Positions 47,050 to 55,685 are shown, counted from the stretch's first letter. The stretch: 64,000 nt of DNA from an uncultured Prevotellaceae bacterium (GCA_947165505.1 CAMVAT010000001.1:62001-126000), one strand, 5' to 3'. The notes: generated from the letters alone by a model not told the origin. Numbers and translations: made by a program.

Positions 47050-47946
47050 CTATATTCTTTCAATGTAACTCCGCCCCCACATCATTTTGTCGCGGAGGGT
47101 GTGGAAATAGGTGTGGTCGTGTCGTTTCACCACGCGCACGGGGAAGTCGGTCTTACGTATCGAGAGCACGGTGCCCTCGGCGCACTTCTCCGACCGCCCG
47201 TCGATGGCCACGAGAAACTGATGGCTCCGGCTCTCTACCGTGAGCGATATCTCCGCATCGTCGGGAATGACCAGCGGTCGCACATTGAGGCTGTGCGGTG
47301 CCACGGGAGTGAGGCATAGCACCCCTGCCTGCGGCACGATGATGGGTCCGCCGTTCGACAGCGAGTAGGCGGTGCTGCCGGTGGGCGTGCTCACCACCAG
47401 TCCGTCGGCCTGATAGGTCACCAGATACTCGCCTCCGACGTATGCCCGTATGCTGATCATCGACGCGTTGTCGCGTTTGAGCACCGCGATGTCGTTGAGC
47501 GCATACGGACTGTGGCCGAGCAGTTGGCCGTCGGCCTCGACCTGTATGGTGCGCAGCTCGTCGATGCGGTAGCAGCCGTCGAAGATGTCGCGCAGCGCCT
47601 CCTCGACAGTGTCGGGCGCGATGGATGCGAGGAAGCCCAGCCGCCCCATGTTGACACCGATGATCGGTGTACACTTGCGTGCCACACGGCTGGCGGCACT
47701 GAGGAAAGTGCCGTCGCCCCCCATCGAGATGACGTAGTCGGCCTCGAACTGGCTGCCGCTGAACACATCGTCGGCATGTACCGTAATCTGCTGGTCGTCG
47801 GTGAGAAATCGGTGATATGCCTCTTCCATATACACCTTAGCCCCCCGCTCCGAAAGGAACGCGAGGATTTTCTGTATCGCCATCGACTTTTTCGGCTGGT
47901 AGATATTGCCGAAGATGGCAAATCGGAGTGGTTGATCTGGCTTCAT
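47050..47946 (-). CDS. nadK: NAD kinase
   Basis: Phosphorylates NAD to NADP in the cytoplasm. A 298-residue protein with the family's GGDGTFL motif (about 65-71), the NDIAVLKRD region and STPTGSTAYSLSNGGPI (about 176-192). Length and motifs match bacterial NadK. I chose the ATG at 47946 (MKPDQPLRFAIFGN); an in-frame ATG at 47976 would add ten unconserved residues and lies near the TAATTTTG box (minus strand, 47981-47988). Confidence 0.94.
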   Translation of the reverse strand: MKPDQPLRFAIFGNIYQPKKSMAIQKILAFLSERGAKVYMEEAYHRFLTDDQQITVHADDVFSGSQFEADYVISMGGDGTFLSAASRVARKCTPIIGVNMGRLGFLASIAPDTVEEALRDIFDGCYRIDELRTIQVEADGQLLGHSPYALNDIAVLKRDNASMISIRAYVGGEYLVTYQADGLVVSTPTGSTAYSLSNGGPIIVPQAGVLCLTPVAPHSLNVRPLVIPDDAEISLTVESRSHQFLVAIDGRSEKCAEGTVLSIRKTDFPVRVVKRHDHTYFHTLRDKMMWGRSYIERI

Positions 47947-48101
47947 TCTATATTTGTAGGTGGATAATCTATTCACGGTGCAAAATTAGAGAAAAAAAAC
48001 AAGATGACAGGCCTACAGGGTCATTTTTTTCGTGTTTAGCAATGTAAAACAGCTGATACAGAACGGCAAAACACACGAAACGGCAAAAAAAAAGCGTTTC
48101 A

Positions 48102-48133
48102 TTTGGATTTCTCTCCATTTGTTCGTATCTTTG
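48102..48133 (+). promoter_or_regulatory. Promoter of the DJ-1/recG operon
   Basis: TTTG (48102-48105), 20-bp spacer, TATCTTTG (48126-48133), 43 bp before the ATG. Confidence 0.8.
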
Positions 48134-48175
48134 CCTCAAAGAATCGGAACCAACTAACCATCAACAACAAGTAAA

Positions 48176-48745
48176 ATGGCAAATGTATATTTATTCCTCG
48201 CCGAAGGCTTTGAGGAGATAGAGGCCCTGACCATGGTAGATGTGCTGCGCCGCGGCAAGCAAGACGTGCTCACCGTGAGCATCACCGACGAAGAGAAAGT
48301 GATGGGTGCGCACGCCATCACCGTCAAGGCCGACCGTGTGTGGGAAGAGATAGACTTCTCTGACGCCGATATGCTGCTGCTGCCCGGCGGCATGCCCGGC
48401 ACCTCTAACCTGTGGGCCTTCCGCGAGCTGTGCGACGTGGTGCAGCGCCATGTGGAGAGCGGCAAACTGGTGGGTGCCATCTGCGCGGCTCCCATGATCT
48501 TAGGCGGCGTGGGCGTGCTGCGCGGCAGACGCCGGGCCACCTGCTATCCCGGATTCGAGCATTACCTCATCGGAGCCCGTTGCACAGACGAGGTATGCAC
48601 CGTTGACGACAACATCATCACGGGCAACGGCCCCGCCGCCGCCCTGCCCTTCTCGCTGGCTGTGCTGAAAGCGCTCAAGGGCGAAGAGGTGGCCAACACC
48701 GTAGCCGAGCAGATGATGTTTAACAAACTGATGGAGAAGAAATAG
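48176..48745 (+). CDS. DJ-1/PfpI family protein
   Basis: A 189-residue class I glutamine-amidotransferase-like protein of the DJ-1/ThiJ/YajL group. The conserved acid E17 lies in FLAEGFEEIEA and the reactive cysteine in VGAICAAP (about residue 103). Relatives act as protein or methylglyoxal-damage repair enzymes or oxidative-stress chaperones; the exact activity is debated. It is translationally close to recG (4-bp gap), with a shared canonical promoter, which suggests a stress or repair context. Confidence 0.9.
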   Translation: MANVYLFLAEGFEEIEALTMVDVLRRGKQDVLTVSITDEEKVMGAHAITVKADRVWEEIDFSDADMLLLPGGMPGTSNLWAFRELCDVVQRHVESGKLVGAICAAPMILGGVGVLRGRRRATCYPGFEHYLIGARCTDEVCTVDDNIITGNGPAAALPFSLAVLKALKGEEVANTVAEQMMFNKLMEKK

Positions 48746-48749
48746 CGGA

Positions 48750-50849
48750 ATGGCCGGTATTTTCGATCAGGATGTCATGTATGTGCCCGGCGTGGGGCCC
48801 AGAAAGAAAGAGATATTAAGCAAAGAGCTGAATATCAATACCTTTGGCGACCTGATAGAATACTACCCCTATAAGTATGTGGACCGTAGCCGCATCTACC
48901 GCTCGGATGAGCTGTCGCCCGACATGCCGTTTGTGCAACTGAAGGGTAAGATCCTCAGTTTTGAGGAGTTTGACATGGGCCCGCGCAAGAAACGCGTCAT
49001 CGCCCATTTCTACGACGGCGGACGGGTGGTCGATTTGGTATGGTTCACACGCGCGCAATACATCACAAAAAGCTACAAGGTCAACACCGAGTATATCATC
49101 TTCGGCAAGCCCACCGTCTTCAACAGCCGTTTCCAAATCGCTCACCCCGAAGTGGAAGAGGCCGGAGAGCTGCAGCTCTCAACCATGGGAATGCAGCCCT
49201 ACTACAACACGACGGAGAAGATGAAGAACAGCGGCCTGACCTCGCGCAGCATCGAGCGTGTGGTGAAGAACATGCTCGAGCGCATCCCTGCGCCTATCGA
49301 CGAGACGCTGCCGCCGTTTATCACCGCCCGCCTGCACTTGGTGTCGCGCGACGAGGCACTGCGCCACGTGCACTACCCCCACGACACCGACGAGATGCAG
49401 CGCGCACGGCTCAGACTGAAGTTCGAGGAGCTGTTTTACGTGCAGCTCAACATCCTGCGCTACGCTGCCGACCAGCGCCGCAAATACCGCGGCTATGTGT
49501 TCGCCCGTGTGGGACAACTCTTCAACACGTTTTTCAGCGACCACCTGCCCTTCACGCTCACCAACGCCCAGAAGCGCGTCATCCGCGAGATACGGCGCGA
49601 CATGGGCAGCGGCCGGCAGATGAACCGTCTGTTGCAAGGTGATGTGGGGTCGGGCAAGACGCTCGTGGCACTCATGTCGATGCTCATCGCGCTCGACAAC
49701 GGCTACCAGGCGTGCATCATGGCCCCCACAGAGATTTTGGCGGAGCAGCATCTGCAGACCATCCGTGCCTTTCTGGGCGACATGCCCATCCGTGTGGAAC
49801 TGCTCACAGGCATCGTCAAAGGCAAGCGACGGCAGGAAGTGCTCGACGGCCTGGCCGACGGCAGCGTGCAGATACTTGTGGGCACCCATGCCATCATCGA
49901 AGACCCCGTGCAATTTCTCCAGCTCGGCTTCGCCGTGGTAGATGAGCAGCACCGCTTCGGCGTGGCCCAGCGCGCCAAACTGTGGGCCAAGAGCGACAAC
50001 CCGCCTCATGTGCTCGTGATGACAGCCACCCCCATCCCCCGCACCCTGGCCATGACCATCTACGGCGACCTGGACGTGAGCGTGATCGACGAACTGCCAC
50101 CCGGGCGCAAGCCCATACAGACGGAGCACCGCTACGACAACCAGATCACGTCGCTCTACGAGAGCATCCGCCGGCAGGTGCGCATGGGCCGGCAGATTTA
50201 CATCGTCTTCCCCCTCATTAAGGAGAGCGAGAAGATGGACTTGAAGAACCTGGAAGAGGGTTTTGAGGCCCTTCAGGAGGTGTTTGCCGAATTTCGCCTG
50301 AGCAAGGTTCACGGCAAGATGAAAGCCAAGGACAAGGAAGAGGAGATGACGCGTTTTGTGAAGGGCGAGACGCAGATACTCGTGGCCACCACAGTGATAG
50401 AAGTGGGCGTGAATGTGCCCAATGCCTCGGTGATGGTCATCCTCGACGCACAGCGCTTCGGACTGTCGCAGTTGCACCAGTTGCGCGGCCGCGTGGGCCG
50501 TGGCGCCGACCAGTCGTACTGCATCCTCGTCACACCCTACCAACTGAGCAAGGAGACGCGCCGCCGCATCGACATCATGTGCGACACCAACGACGGATTT
50601 CAGATAGCCGAGGCCGACCTGAAGCTACGCGGTCCGGGCGACTTGGAGGGCACCCAACAGAGCGGCATGGCCTTCGACCTGAAGATAGCCGACATCGCAC
50701 GCGACGGCCAGATTGTGCAGATGGCCCGCGACGAGGCCCAGCAGATCATCGACCGCGACCCCACCTGCGAGCGCCCTGAGTATGCGATGCTCTGGCAGCG
50801 CCTGACAGAACTGCGCAAGACCAACATCAACTGGGGAGCTATCTCATAA
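48750..50849 (+). CDS. recG: ATP-dependent DNA helicase RecG
   Basis: Branch-migration helicase that rescues stalled replication forks and processes recombination intermediates. At 699 residues it has the usual length: wedge/OB domain (about 1-230), then helicase motifs Walker A GDVGSGKT (about 299-306), the DEQH box in VVDEQHRFG, motif III TATPIPRT, and the RecG C-terminal segment with the motif QLRGRVGRG. It lies four bases after the DJ-1 gene. The stop is followed by a GAGGTGAGAGGTAAGAGG repeat. Confidence 0.96.
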   Translation: MAGIFDQDVMYVPGVGPRKKEILSKELNINTFGDLIEYYPYKYVDRSRIYRSDELSPDMPFVQLKGKILSFEEFDMGPRKKRVIAHFYDGGRVVDLVWFTRAQYITKSYKVNTEYIIFGKPTVFNSRFQIAHPEVEEAGELQLSTMGMQPYYNTTEKMKNSGLTSRSIERVVKNMLERIPAPIDETLPPFITARLHLVSRDEALRHVHYPHDTDEMQRARLRLKFEELFYVQLNILRYAADQRRKYRGYVFARVGQLFNTFFSDHLPFTLTNAQKRVIREIRRDMGSGRQMNRLLQGDVGSGKTLVALMSMLIALDNGYQACIMAPTEILAEQHLQTIRAFLGDMPIRVELLTGIVKGKRRQEVLDGLADGSVQILVGTHAIIEDPVQFLQLGFAVVDEQHRFGVAQRAKLWAKSDNPPHVLVMTATPIPRTLAMTIYGDLDVSVIDELPPGRKPIQTEHRYDNQITSLYESIRRQVRMGRQIYIVFPLIKESEKMDLKNLEEGFEALQEVFAEFRLSKVHGKMKAKDKEEEMTRFVKGETQILVATTVIEVGVNVPNASVMVILDAQRFGLSQLHQLRGRVGRGADQSYCILVTPYQLSKETRRRIDIMCDTNDGFQIAEADLKLRGPGDLEGTQQSGMAFDLKIADIARDGQIVQMARDEAQQIIDRDPTCERPEYAMLWQRLTELRKTNINWGAIS

Positions 50850-51048
50850 TTAAGAGGTGAGAGGTAAGAGGTAAGAGGTGAGAGAATAGTTTGGGGGCAG
50901 GGGGCAAGGGGCAAGGGGCAGGAGATGTGTTCGCCAGTTGTAGGGGCGGGTCACTAAACGACCCAACAACCAAACGACTAAAAATCTAAATGTGTGTTAA
51001 AGCGACACTAAAGTCTGTTAATCGTGCTTTTTTTATATGATTATGCTA
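50850..51048. repeat. Repeat cluster after recG
   Basis: Holds, in order, GAGGTGAGAGGTAAGAGG units (50852-50884), a GGGGGCAAGGGGCAAGGGGCAGGAG minisatellite (50893-50925), a GTAGGGGCGGGTCA half-palindrome (50940-50954) and ACCCAACAACCAAACGACTAA words (50960 on; the same text type recurs near 62270). No gene is seen. Confidence 0.7.
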
Positions 51049-51056
51049 TACCTTTG
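51049..51056 (+). promoter_or_regulatory. -7 box of the M23 peptidase gene
   Basis: TACCTTTG, about 125 bp before the start codon, giving a long 5' leader; the -33 region is weak. Confidence 0.6.
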
Positions 51057-51181
51057 CACGCAGAAACGTGAGATAGTGACGATTTTCTCATGGAAATAAT
51101 CGGTGTTTGTCTTTTTTTCGCCCGAGTATTTTCGAGAGATAAACCCTTTGGAAGTCACTCTAAGCAATTAAACAACAGGCT

Positions 51182-52132
51182 ATGCATTTAACAAAAAAAA
51201 TAAAAACACTCGCATTGTCGTCAATCGTATTATTGGCGGCAACACCAGTAATGGGTCAAGACCTCTTAGCACGTCAGGCCCCAGTTGACAAGAAAGTTAG
51301 AGCCGTTGACACCTTGGCACTCCAAAGCATCATGGAGCGCGAAGAGGCTGCCTCTCCTGCTGCTTCCCTCTATCAAGATTGGGATAATCGCTATGCACAC
51401 AAAGCCACCGAACTGCCTGAGACGTACCGCATCGACCTGCGCGACTTCTGCATGCCCACACCGAGCCGTGTGATCACCTCCAATTTCGGAGCACGCTGGG
51501 GCCGCATGCACAAGGGCCTTGACATCAAGGTGTATATTGGCGACACCATCCGCGCCGCCTTCTCCGGCAAAGTGCGTGTGGTGAAATATGAGGCCAAGGG
51601 CTATGGCAACTATGTGGTGATACGCCACCACAACGGTCTGGAGACCATCTACGGGCACATGTCGAAACAACTGGTGCGTGAGAACCAAGTGGTTCGCGCA
51701 GGCGATCCCATCGGTCTGGGCGGCAACACCGGCCGCAGCACCGGTTCGCACCTGCACTTCGAGACACGCCTCTGCGGCGTAGCCCTCAACCCCGCCCTCT
51801 TCTTCGACTTCAAGGCACAAGACGTGACGGGCGACTTCTATACCTTCCGCAAGAGCACCATCGACCGCGAGTCGGCTCAGGCCACGCGTCTGCGCGGCAA
51901 GAACGACGGTGGCGGCTATCGCCAGGAGGATGTCACCGGCCGTGCCAGCAGCACAGCCCAGCAGAGCCAGCAGCGCAGCAGCGGCGCCGCCCGGTTCCAT
52001 AAGGTGCAAGCCGGCGAGACGGCTTACTCTATCGCCCGCAAGTACAATATCTCTGTCGAGAAACTGGCTGAGATGAACCATCTGGGTAAGGATCTGCGCA
52101 TCCGTCCCGGACAATTGTTGAAATACTCATAA
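51182..52132 (+). CDS. Exported M23 peptidase with C-terminal LysM
   Basis: A 316-residue cell-wall protein with a signal peptide ending VMGQ (about 27). The M23 (LytM) domain (about 90-205) has zinc ligands in MHKGLDI (HxxxD) and HLHFE; the third histidine is in IYGHM. A LysM domain (about 270-316, HKVQAGETAYSIARKYNIS) binds peptidoglycan. It may be an endopeptidase or an NlpD-like amidase activator; the ligands look intact, so an active enzyme is favoured. Unusually long 5' leader; a strong terminator follows. Confidence 0.92.
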   Translation: MHLTKKIKTLALSSIVLLAATPVMGQDLLARQAPVDKKVRAVDTLALQSIMEREEAASPAASLYQDWDNRYAHKATELPETYRIDLRDFCMPTPSRVITSNFGARWGRMHKGLDIKVYIGDTIRAAFSGKVRVVKYEAKGYGNYVVIRHHNGLETIYGHMSKQLVRENQVVRAGDPIGLGGNTGRSTGSHLHFETRLCGVALNPALFFDFKAQDVTGDFYTFRKSTIDRESAQATRLRGKNDGGGYRQEDVTGRASSTAQQSQQRSSGAARFHKVQAGETAYSIARKYNISVEKLAEMNHLGKDLRIRPGQLLKYS

Positions 52133-52168
52133 CTCATAACCCATATTTCAAAGAACACATCAAAAAAG

Positions 52169-52207
52169 AGTGCCAGACCTCTCCGTGAGGCCTGGCACTT
52201 GTTTTTT
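52169..52207 (+). terminator. Terminator of the M23 peptidase gene
   Basis: AGTGCCAG-a-CCTC (52169-52181), loop TCCGT, GAGG-c-CTGGCACT (52187-52199), then TGTTTTTT. Confidence 0.85.
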
Positions 52208-52275
52208 CGTCAAGGGGGCAAGGGGCTGGGAGTAGGAGAAATGCTACTCACTGGGGGCTGCCAGCCAAGAGACCC

Positions 52276-52626
52276 CTATTCCAGCGGTTTGGCGGGCATG
52301 GCCGTTTTCTGCGTGGGTGCCTCCATCTTCTTCTGAGCGGGAGCCTCCACCTTTCTCGCCTGACCCTCGGGGCGCTGCACACGTCGGCGGTCGGGGCGCT
52401 GTGCGGGCGTCACGGTGCGAGCCGGTGTCACGGTGCGAGCCGGTGTCACAGTACGAGCCGGTGCCATGGTGCCATCAACCTTCTTCATCTCGCCAGTAGT
52501 CACCCGGTCGGCATCTGTCGGCTTTTTCACTTTCGTATTGGTCTGTACACGCTCCTGCGCACTCACCTGAGTGGAGAAACACAACATACCAGCCACGAGG
52601 GCGGCCATCATCATCACTTTTTTCAT
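52276..52626 (-). CDS. Small exported protein with ARTVTP repeats
   Basis: A 116-residue protein of unknown function. The signal peptide ends VSAQ (about 24). The middle holds three exact six-residue repeats ARTVTP, encoded by three 18-bp tandem units (about 52417-52470), and the C-terminus is Pro/Lys/Ala/Gln-rich and basic. It looks intrinsically disordered. It starts 14 bp after the GT2 gene on the same strand and may be cotranscribed. I chose the ATG at 52626 because it begins the signal peptide (MKKVMMMAALVAGML). Confidence 0.65.
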   Translation of the reverse strand: MKKVMMMAALVAGMLCFSTQVSAQERVQTNTKVKKPTDADRVTTGEMKKVDGTMAPARTVTPARTVTPARTVTPAQRPDRRRVQRPEGQARKVEAPAQKKMEAPTQKTAMPAKPLE

Positions 52627-52640
52627 TTTCAGATTGGTTT

Positions 52641-53423
52641 TTAATGGTTGAACAATTGTCGTATCACAAACCATCCGTGCATCAGCACGGTGGTACATAG
52701 TCCGTAGTGCCGCCGCATGACCTGAAACCGCTCTTTGAGCGAGTCGCGGTGGTGTGCCGTGGTCTGTCCGCCCTCGAGGAAGAGGGCCGTCACATCGCCC
52801 ACGGGCGTGAGCGCGGCATTCGTGCGTTGCGCCTCTTTCATCACCCGTATGCACCAGTCAACGTCGGCAGAGTAGCGGTAGCGGGTGTCGTAGCGTATAT
52901 GGCGTGCGATGTCGGTGCGCGCGAAGAACGCCTGATGGCACACCAGCATGCCGTGGCGGAACGAGCGCCAGGAGAGTTGCCGGGGCGGTCGGAGCCGCCG
53001 TGGTCCGAGGTCATGCCCCTCGCTGTCAATCAGGTGTGTGTCGCCATAGATGACCGCGGGCAGTTGTCCGTCGCCGGCCGCCATGGCCGTGGCCGCCACC
53101 CGTTCGAGCGTATCGTCGCCTGCGAACCGGTCGCCCGCATTCAGGAAGACGACATAGTGGCCCGTGGCTTTGGCCAGCCCTTTGTTCATCGCATCATAGA
53201 GCCCCTTGTCAGATTCCGAGCAGATCACCACCTGATGCGGGGAGCCGGCGTGGGCGCAATCGTCACGATAACGCTCGGCGATAGCCAGCGTGCCGTCGGT
53301 CGAGGCACCGTCGATGATGAGGTGCTCCACAGCCTCGTACGTCTGCCGGGCCACGCTGTCGAGCGTGGGCTGCAGCACCTGTGCCGCCTGCCACGTGACG
53401 GTGACCACCGTGATGGTGATCAT
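52641..53423 (-). CDS. Glycosyltransferase family 2
   Basis: A 260-residue GT-A enzyme. The N-terminus reads ITVVTVTWQAAQVLQPTLDS (4-23), followed by HLIIDGASTDGT and the metal-binding region in VVFLNAGDRF (an AGD in place of DxD). Its start overlaps the stop of the GT4 gene by four bases (ATGA), so the two are translationally coupled. Probably adds a sugar to a surface glycan or lipid-linked oligosaccharide; donor and acceptor are unknown. A C-terminal amphipathic or hydrophobic stretch may attach it to the membrane. Confidence 0.88.
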   Translation of the reverse strand: MITITVVTVTWQAAQVLQPTLDSVARQTYEAVEHLIIDGASTDGTLAIAERYRDDCAHAGSPHQVVICSESDKGLYDAMNKGLAKATGHYVVFLNAGDRFAGDDTLERVAATAMAAGDGQLPAVIYGDTHLIDSEGHDLGPRRLRPPRQLSWRSFRHGMLVCHQAFFARTDIARHIRYDTRYRYSADVDWCIRVMKEAQRTNAALTPVGDVTALFLEGGQTTAHHRDSLKERFQVMRRHYGLCTTVLMHGWFVIRQLFNH

Positions 53424-54694
53424 ATCTTGTAGTTTTTGAAAGCCAGCGCGTGGTTGTACACCTCGATATATTTCAAGGCCACGGTATGCTGCGAATAGGA
53501 TGTAGCCACCTTCTTGATGGCGCTATCGCTCAGCGCCTCGCGGTCGGCCTCTTTCATCACCCAGTAGATACCCTTAGCCAGGTCAGACGAGTCGCGGTAG
53601 TCTGCCACATAGCCATTCTTCTCATGGTCTATCTCCTCGGTGATGCCGCCCACTTTGAATCCCACGCAGGGCACGCCGCACGCCATGGCCTCCATGACGG
53701 TGTTGGGCAGGTTGTCTTCCAAGGATGGCAGCACAAACACATCAGCAGAATTATATACATCGACGATTTTCTTCTCGTCGCTCACATAGCCGAGCGGATA
53801 AGCGGGCAGCCGCAGATGTCCGGTGAAGTCTTCAGAGTGCCCTCCGAGGATAGCCACAGCCGTATCTTCTTTCATCTCGGGATGCTCAGCGGTGAGTTTG
53901 TCGATAGCCTCGATCATGAAGTCCATGCCCTTGCGCCTGTCGTTGACCCGTTGCGACACGAAGAGGATGATGCGCTTATCGAGAGGCAGTCCGGCGCGTT
54001 TGCGTGCCTCCTGCTGGTCTTTCTTGCAGAAGACCCGGGTGTCGATGGGGTTAGGTATGGCCGTGACCTGCTGTCCTGTGAGCAGAGCGCTCTTTTTGGC
54101 GAGTCCTTCGAGCCACCGGCTGCACGTGACGAACGAGATATGCTGTCCGTCGAGCATAGCCTCCTTTTTCTTCCACACGCGGTAAGCCAAGTCTTTCGGA
54201 CCGCCTTTGTCGGGCAGCATCTTACAGTTGCGGCATGTAGAGGTGTAGGCCTTGCACCCCTGCGTATAATGGCAGATGGCGGTGGCGGGCCATGCGTCGT
54301 GCATGGTCCACACCACGGGTTTGCCCGACTCTAAGATTTTTCTGATGCCCGCGATGGAGAGCATCCCCTGATTGATCCAGTTGAGGTGTATGATATCAGC
54401 CTCTTTAAATTCACGCAGGTTGGTGATGTCGTAACCCGTATTGGCGATGTCGATTTCAAAAAGGCGGTTGCGCGAGAGATGCAGGTTCCAATAGACCGTC
54501 CACCGCTCCCAAAGGAATTTCAGACTTCCGACCAGGCCTTTGCCCAGTCCTACTACGGTGATTTGGTCGGTGTCTTTGTCGCGCACCAACATCTTCGCTT
54601 TCACCCCGTTATTATTGAGCGCTTCCATCAGTCGGTTGGCAGCCAATGCGGCTCCGCCTGTCCGCTCACTGGTATTAACAATCAGAACTCTCAT
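53420..54694 (-). CDS. Glycosyltransferase family 4
   Basis: A 424-residue GT-B retaining glycosyltransferase. N-terminal Rossmann start MRVLIVNTSERTGGAALAAN with the acceptor-side glycine loop. The C-terminal donor-binding region has VFVLPSLEDNLPNTVMEA, which contains the EX7E motif of GT4 enzymes. There is an unusual central cysteine group (CHYTQGCKAYTSTCRNC) seen in some Bacteroidetes GT4 enzymes. First gene of an operon with GT2. The ATG at 54694 lies just after a canonical promoter; the in-frame ATG at 54781 is upstream of it. Confidence 0.9.
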   Translation of the reverse strand: MRVLIVNTSERTGGAALAANRLMEALNNNGVKAKMLVRDKDTDQITVVGLGKGLVGSLKFLWERWTVYWNLHLSRNRLFEIDIANTGYDITNLREFKEADIIHLNWINQGMLSIAGIRKILESGKPVVWTMHDAWPATAICHYTQGCKAYTSTCRNCKMLPDKGGPKDLAYRVWKKKEAMLDGQHISFVTCSRWLEGLAKKSALLTGQQVTAIPNPIDTRVFCKKDQQEARKRAGLPLDKRIILFVSQRVNDRRKGMDFMIEAIDKLTAEHPEMKEDTAVAILGGHSEDFTGHLRLPAYPLGYVSDEKKIVDVYNSADVFVLPSLEDNLPNTVMEAMACGVPCVGFKVGGITEEIDHEKNGYVADYRDSSDLAKGIYWVMKEADREALSDSAIKKVATSYSQHTVALKYIEVYNHALAFKNYKI

Positions 54695-54716
54695 AATTTC
54701 GATTTTTTCAATACGA

Positions 54717-54747
54717 CAAAGATACGGAAAAATGCTGTTTGCACAAA
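54717..54747 (-). promoter_or_regulatory. Promoter of the glycosyltransferase operon
   Basis: Minus strand TTTG (54747-54744), 19-bp spacer, TATCTTTG (54724-54717), 22 bp before the GT4 ATG. Confidence 0.8.
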
Positions 54748-54837
54748 AAAAATCGCAAAAAAAATCGCTGTTTGCGCACACAACGCTTGATTTAAATCAA
54801 GAATGAGCGTATTTTTACGAAAAATGAGGTAAAAAGT

Positions 54838-54869
54838 ATTGCAAAGGGCTCGTTTTCGTTGTACCTTTG
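54838..54869 (+). promoter_or_regulatory. Promoter of the candidate small RNA
   Basis: TTG at 54839-54841 (within TATTG), 20-bp spacer, TACCTTTG (54862-54869) on the plus strand, pointing away from the glycosyltransferase operon. Confidence 0.65.
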
Positions 54870-54875
54870 CAGTGT

Positions 54876-55071
54876 CAAAAGGTTAATAGATTGTTTAGGT
54901 TAGTAGTAATAGATTTAGGTTTTTAGTTATTAGGTTTAAGGTAATTAAATTAAGATTGTTTAATTGGACAACAATGGAGGCCGTGAGGTTTTCATTGATT
55001 TTTGAAAAGGATTTTTAGTTAAACATAGGCTCGTGCGCCACAGCTCGCTGAGAGTTGCGGCGCACTTTTTT
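54876..55071 (+). ncRNA. Candidate small RNA of about 195 nt
   Basis: A self-contained transcription unit without a normal gene: promoter at 54838-54869 and a strong intrinsic terminator at 55033-55071. The body is AU-rich with many UUAGGUUU-type words. One very short frame (54974-55018, MEAVRFSLIFEKDF) could encode a 14-residue peptide. No match to SRP RNA, tmRNA or RNase P signatures was seen. It could also be an orphaned 5' leader whose gene was lost in the decayed region downstream. The transcription start is estimated from the -7 box. Confidence 0.5.
55033..55071 (+). terminator. Terminator of the candidate small RNA
   Basis: GTGCGCC-a-CAGCTC, loop GCTGA, GAGTTG-c-GGCGCAC, then TTTTTT: a 13-bp stem (one mismatch, one G-U pair) plus U-tract. 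Confidence 0.88.
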
Positions 55072-55110
55072 AGCACGTTTTTTTCAGGATGGGCGGTCAG
55101 GCAGCAAATA

Positions 55111-55266
55111 TCACTTCACCCTGACGATTTTTGCCCGGTCGATGGTGCGGCGGTCGGCACTAATGTTCATGCCCACGGCATAGACGGGGCGCGTATCGGC
55201 GGCGAAGCGCACGGCATAGTCCTTGGCGATGATCTGGTCGGTGGCCTCCTCGGCGCTCTTATTGTA
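55111..55266 (-). pseudogene. C-terminal fragment of an AAA-ATPase/PD-(D/E)XK (DUF1703-type) gene
   Basis: A frame opening just after a stop encodes YNKSAEEATDQIIAKDY, then AVRFAADTRPVYAVGMNIS and a TIDRAKIVRVK end. This matches the C-terminal nuclease-like end of the Bacteroidetes 'ATPase AAA plus PD-(D/E)XK' family, in which A-Q-I-..-K-Y-A and G-V-.-F/I-S segments recur. Most of the gene, normally over 500 codons, is absent. It abuts an N-terminal fragment of a different ATPase family in another frame. Confidence 0.55.
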
Positions 55267-55390
55267 TTATAAGAGCCACATGATTGCCGTTGGTAAGGGC
55301 AGTGGTCAACACGTTGGTTTCTTCCACGCGGTCGCAGAAGTAATGCGGTGACAGATAGCCACTGGTGACGAACGGATTGGTAATAGTCAT
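55259..55390 (-). pseudogene. N-terminal fragment of a PF01637-type ATPase gene
   Basis: The frame starts at the ATG at 55390 and reads MTITNPFVTSGYLSPHYFCD, then RVEETNVLTTALTNGNHVALI before a stop after 43 codons. This is the usual opening of Bacteroidetes ATP-binding proteins (NPF.TSGY.SPEYFCDRE.E...), which normally continue into a Walker A motif. The break falls exactly before that motif. A deletion appears to have joined it to the fragment at 55111-55266. Confidence 0.6.
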
Positions 55391-55565
55391 AACAGCAAAA
55401 AGGTTGTTCAGTTTGAATTATGCAAAGATAATTATAATCTTATTATAAAGCAAACTTTCCGCTGTTTTTTTCATCATTTCATCATAATTGGTTTTTGCTA
55501 CACTATACAAACAACAATCCATTTTTTATCAATTGAAATGTCGGATGAACCAAATTTTGTTCTCT

Positions 55566-55608
55566 TATTTGGCTAAAACCATGTATCACATGATGAAATA
55601 GCCAAATA
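55566..55608. repeat. Inverted repeat TATTTGGCTA / TAGCCAAATA
   Basis: Perfect 10-bp arms at 55566-55575 and 55599-55608 with a 23-nt centre. The similar element at 55641-55685 follows 32 bp later. Confidence 0.8.
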
Positions 55609-55640
55609 AAAAGATGTCCAACGAATGGCAAATCTATATT

Positions 55641-55685
55641 ATATTCGGCTTTTTGTGTTAAATATTGCAAGTTTTAGCCGAATAT
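55641..55685. repeat. Inverted repeat ATATTCGGCT / AGCCGAATAT
   Basis: Perfect 10-bp arms at 55641-55650 and 55676-55685 with a 25-nt centre. The shared core ATTyGGCT suggests both derive from the same kind of recombination or regulatory site. Confidence 0.8.

Noticed and set aside
49179..50543. A 454-codon frame antisense to recG
   Set aside because: Fully covered by the well-supported recG gene; composition typical of a complementary-strand shadow.
55033..55272. A 79-codon plus-strand frame
   Set aside because: It begins in the small-RNA terminator and is antisense to the recognisable ATPase C-terminal fragment.
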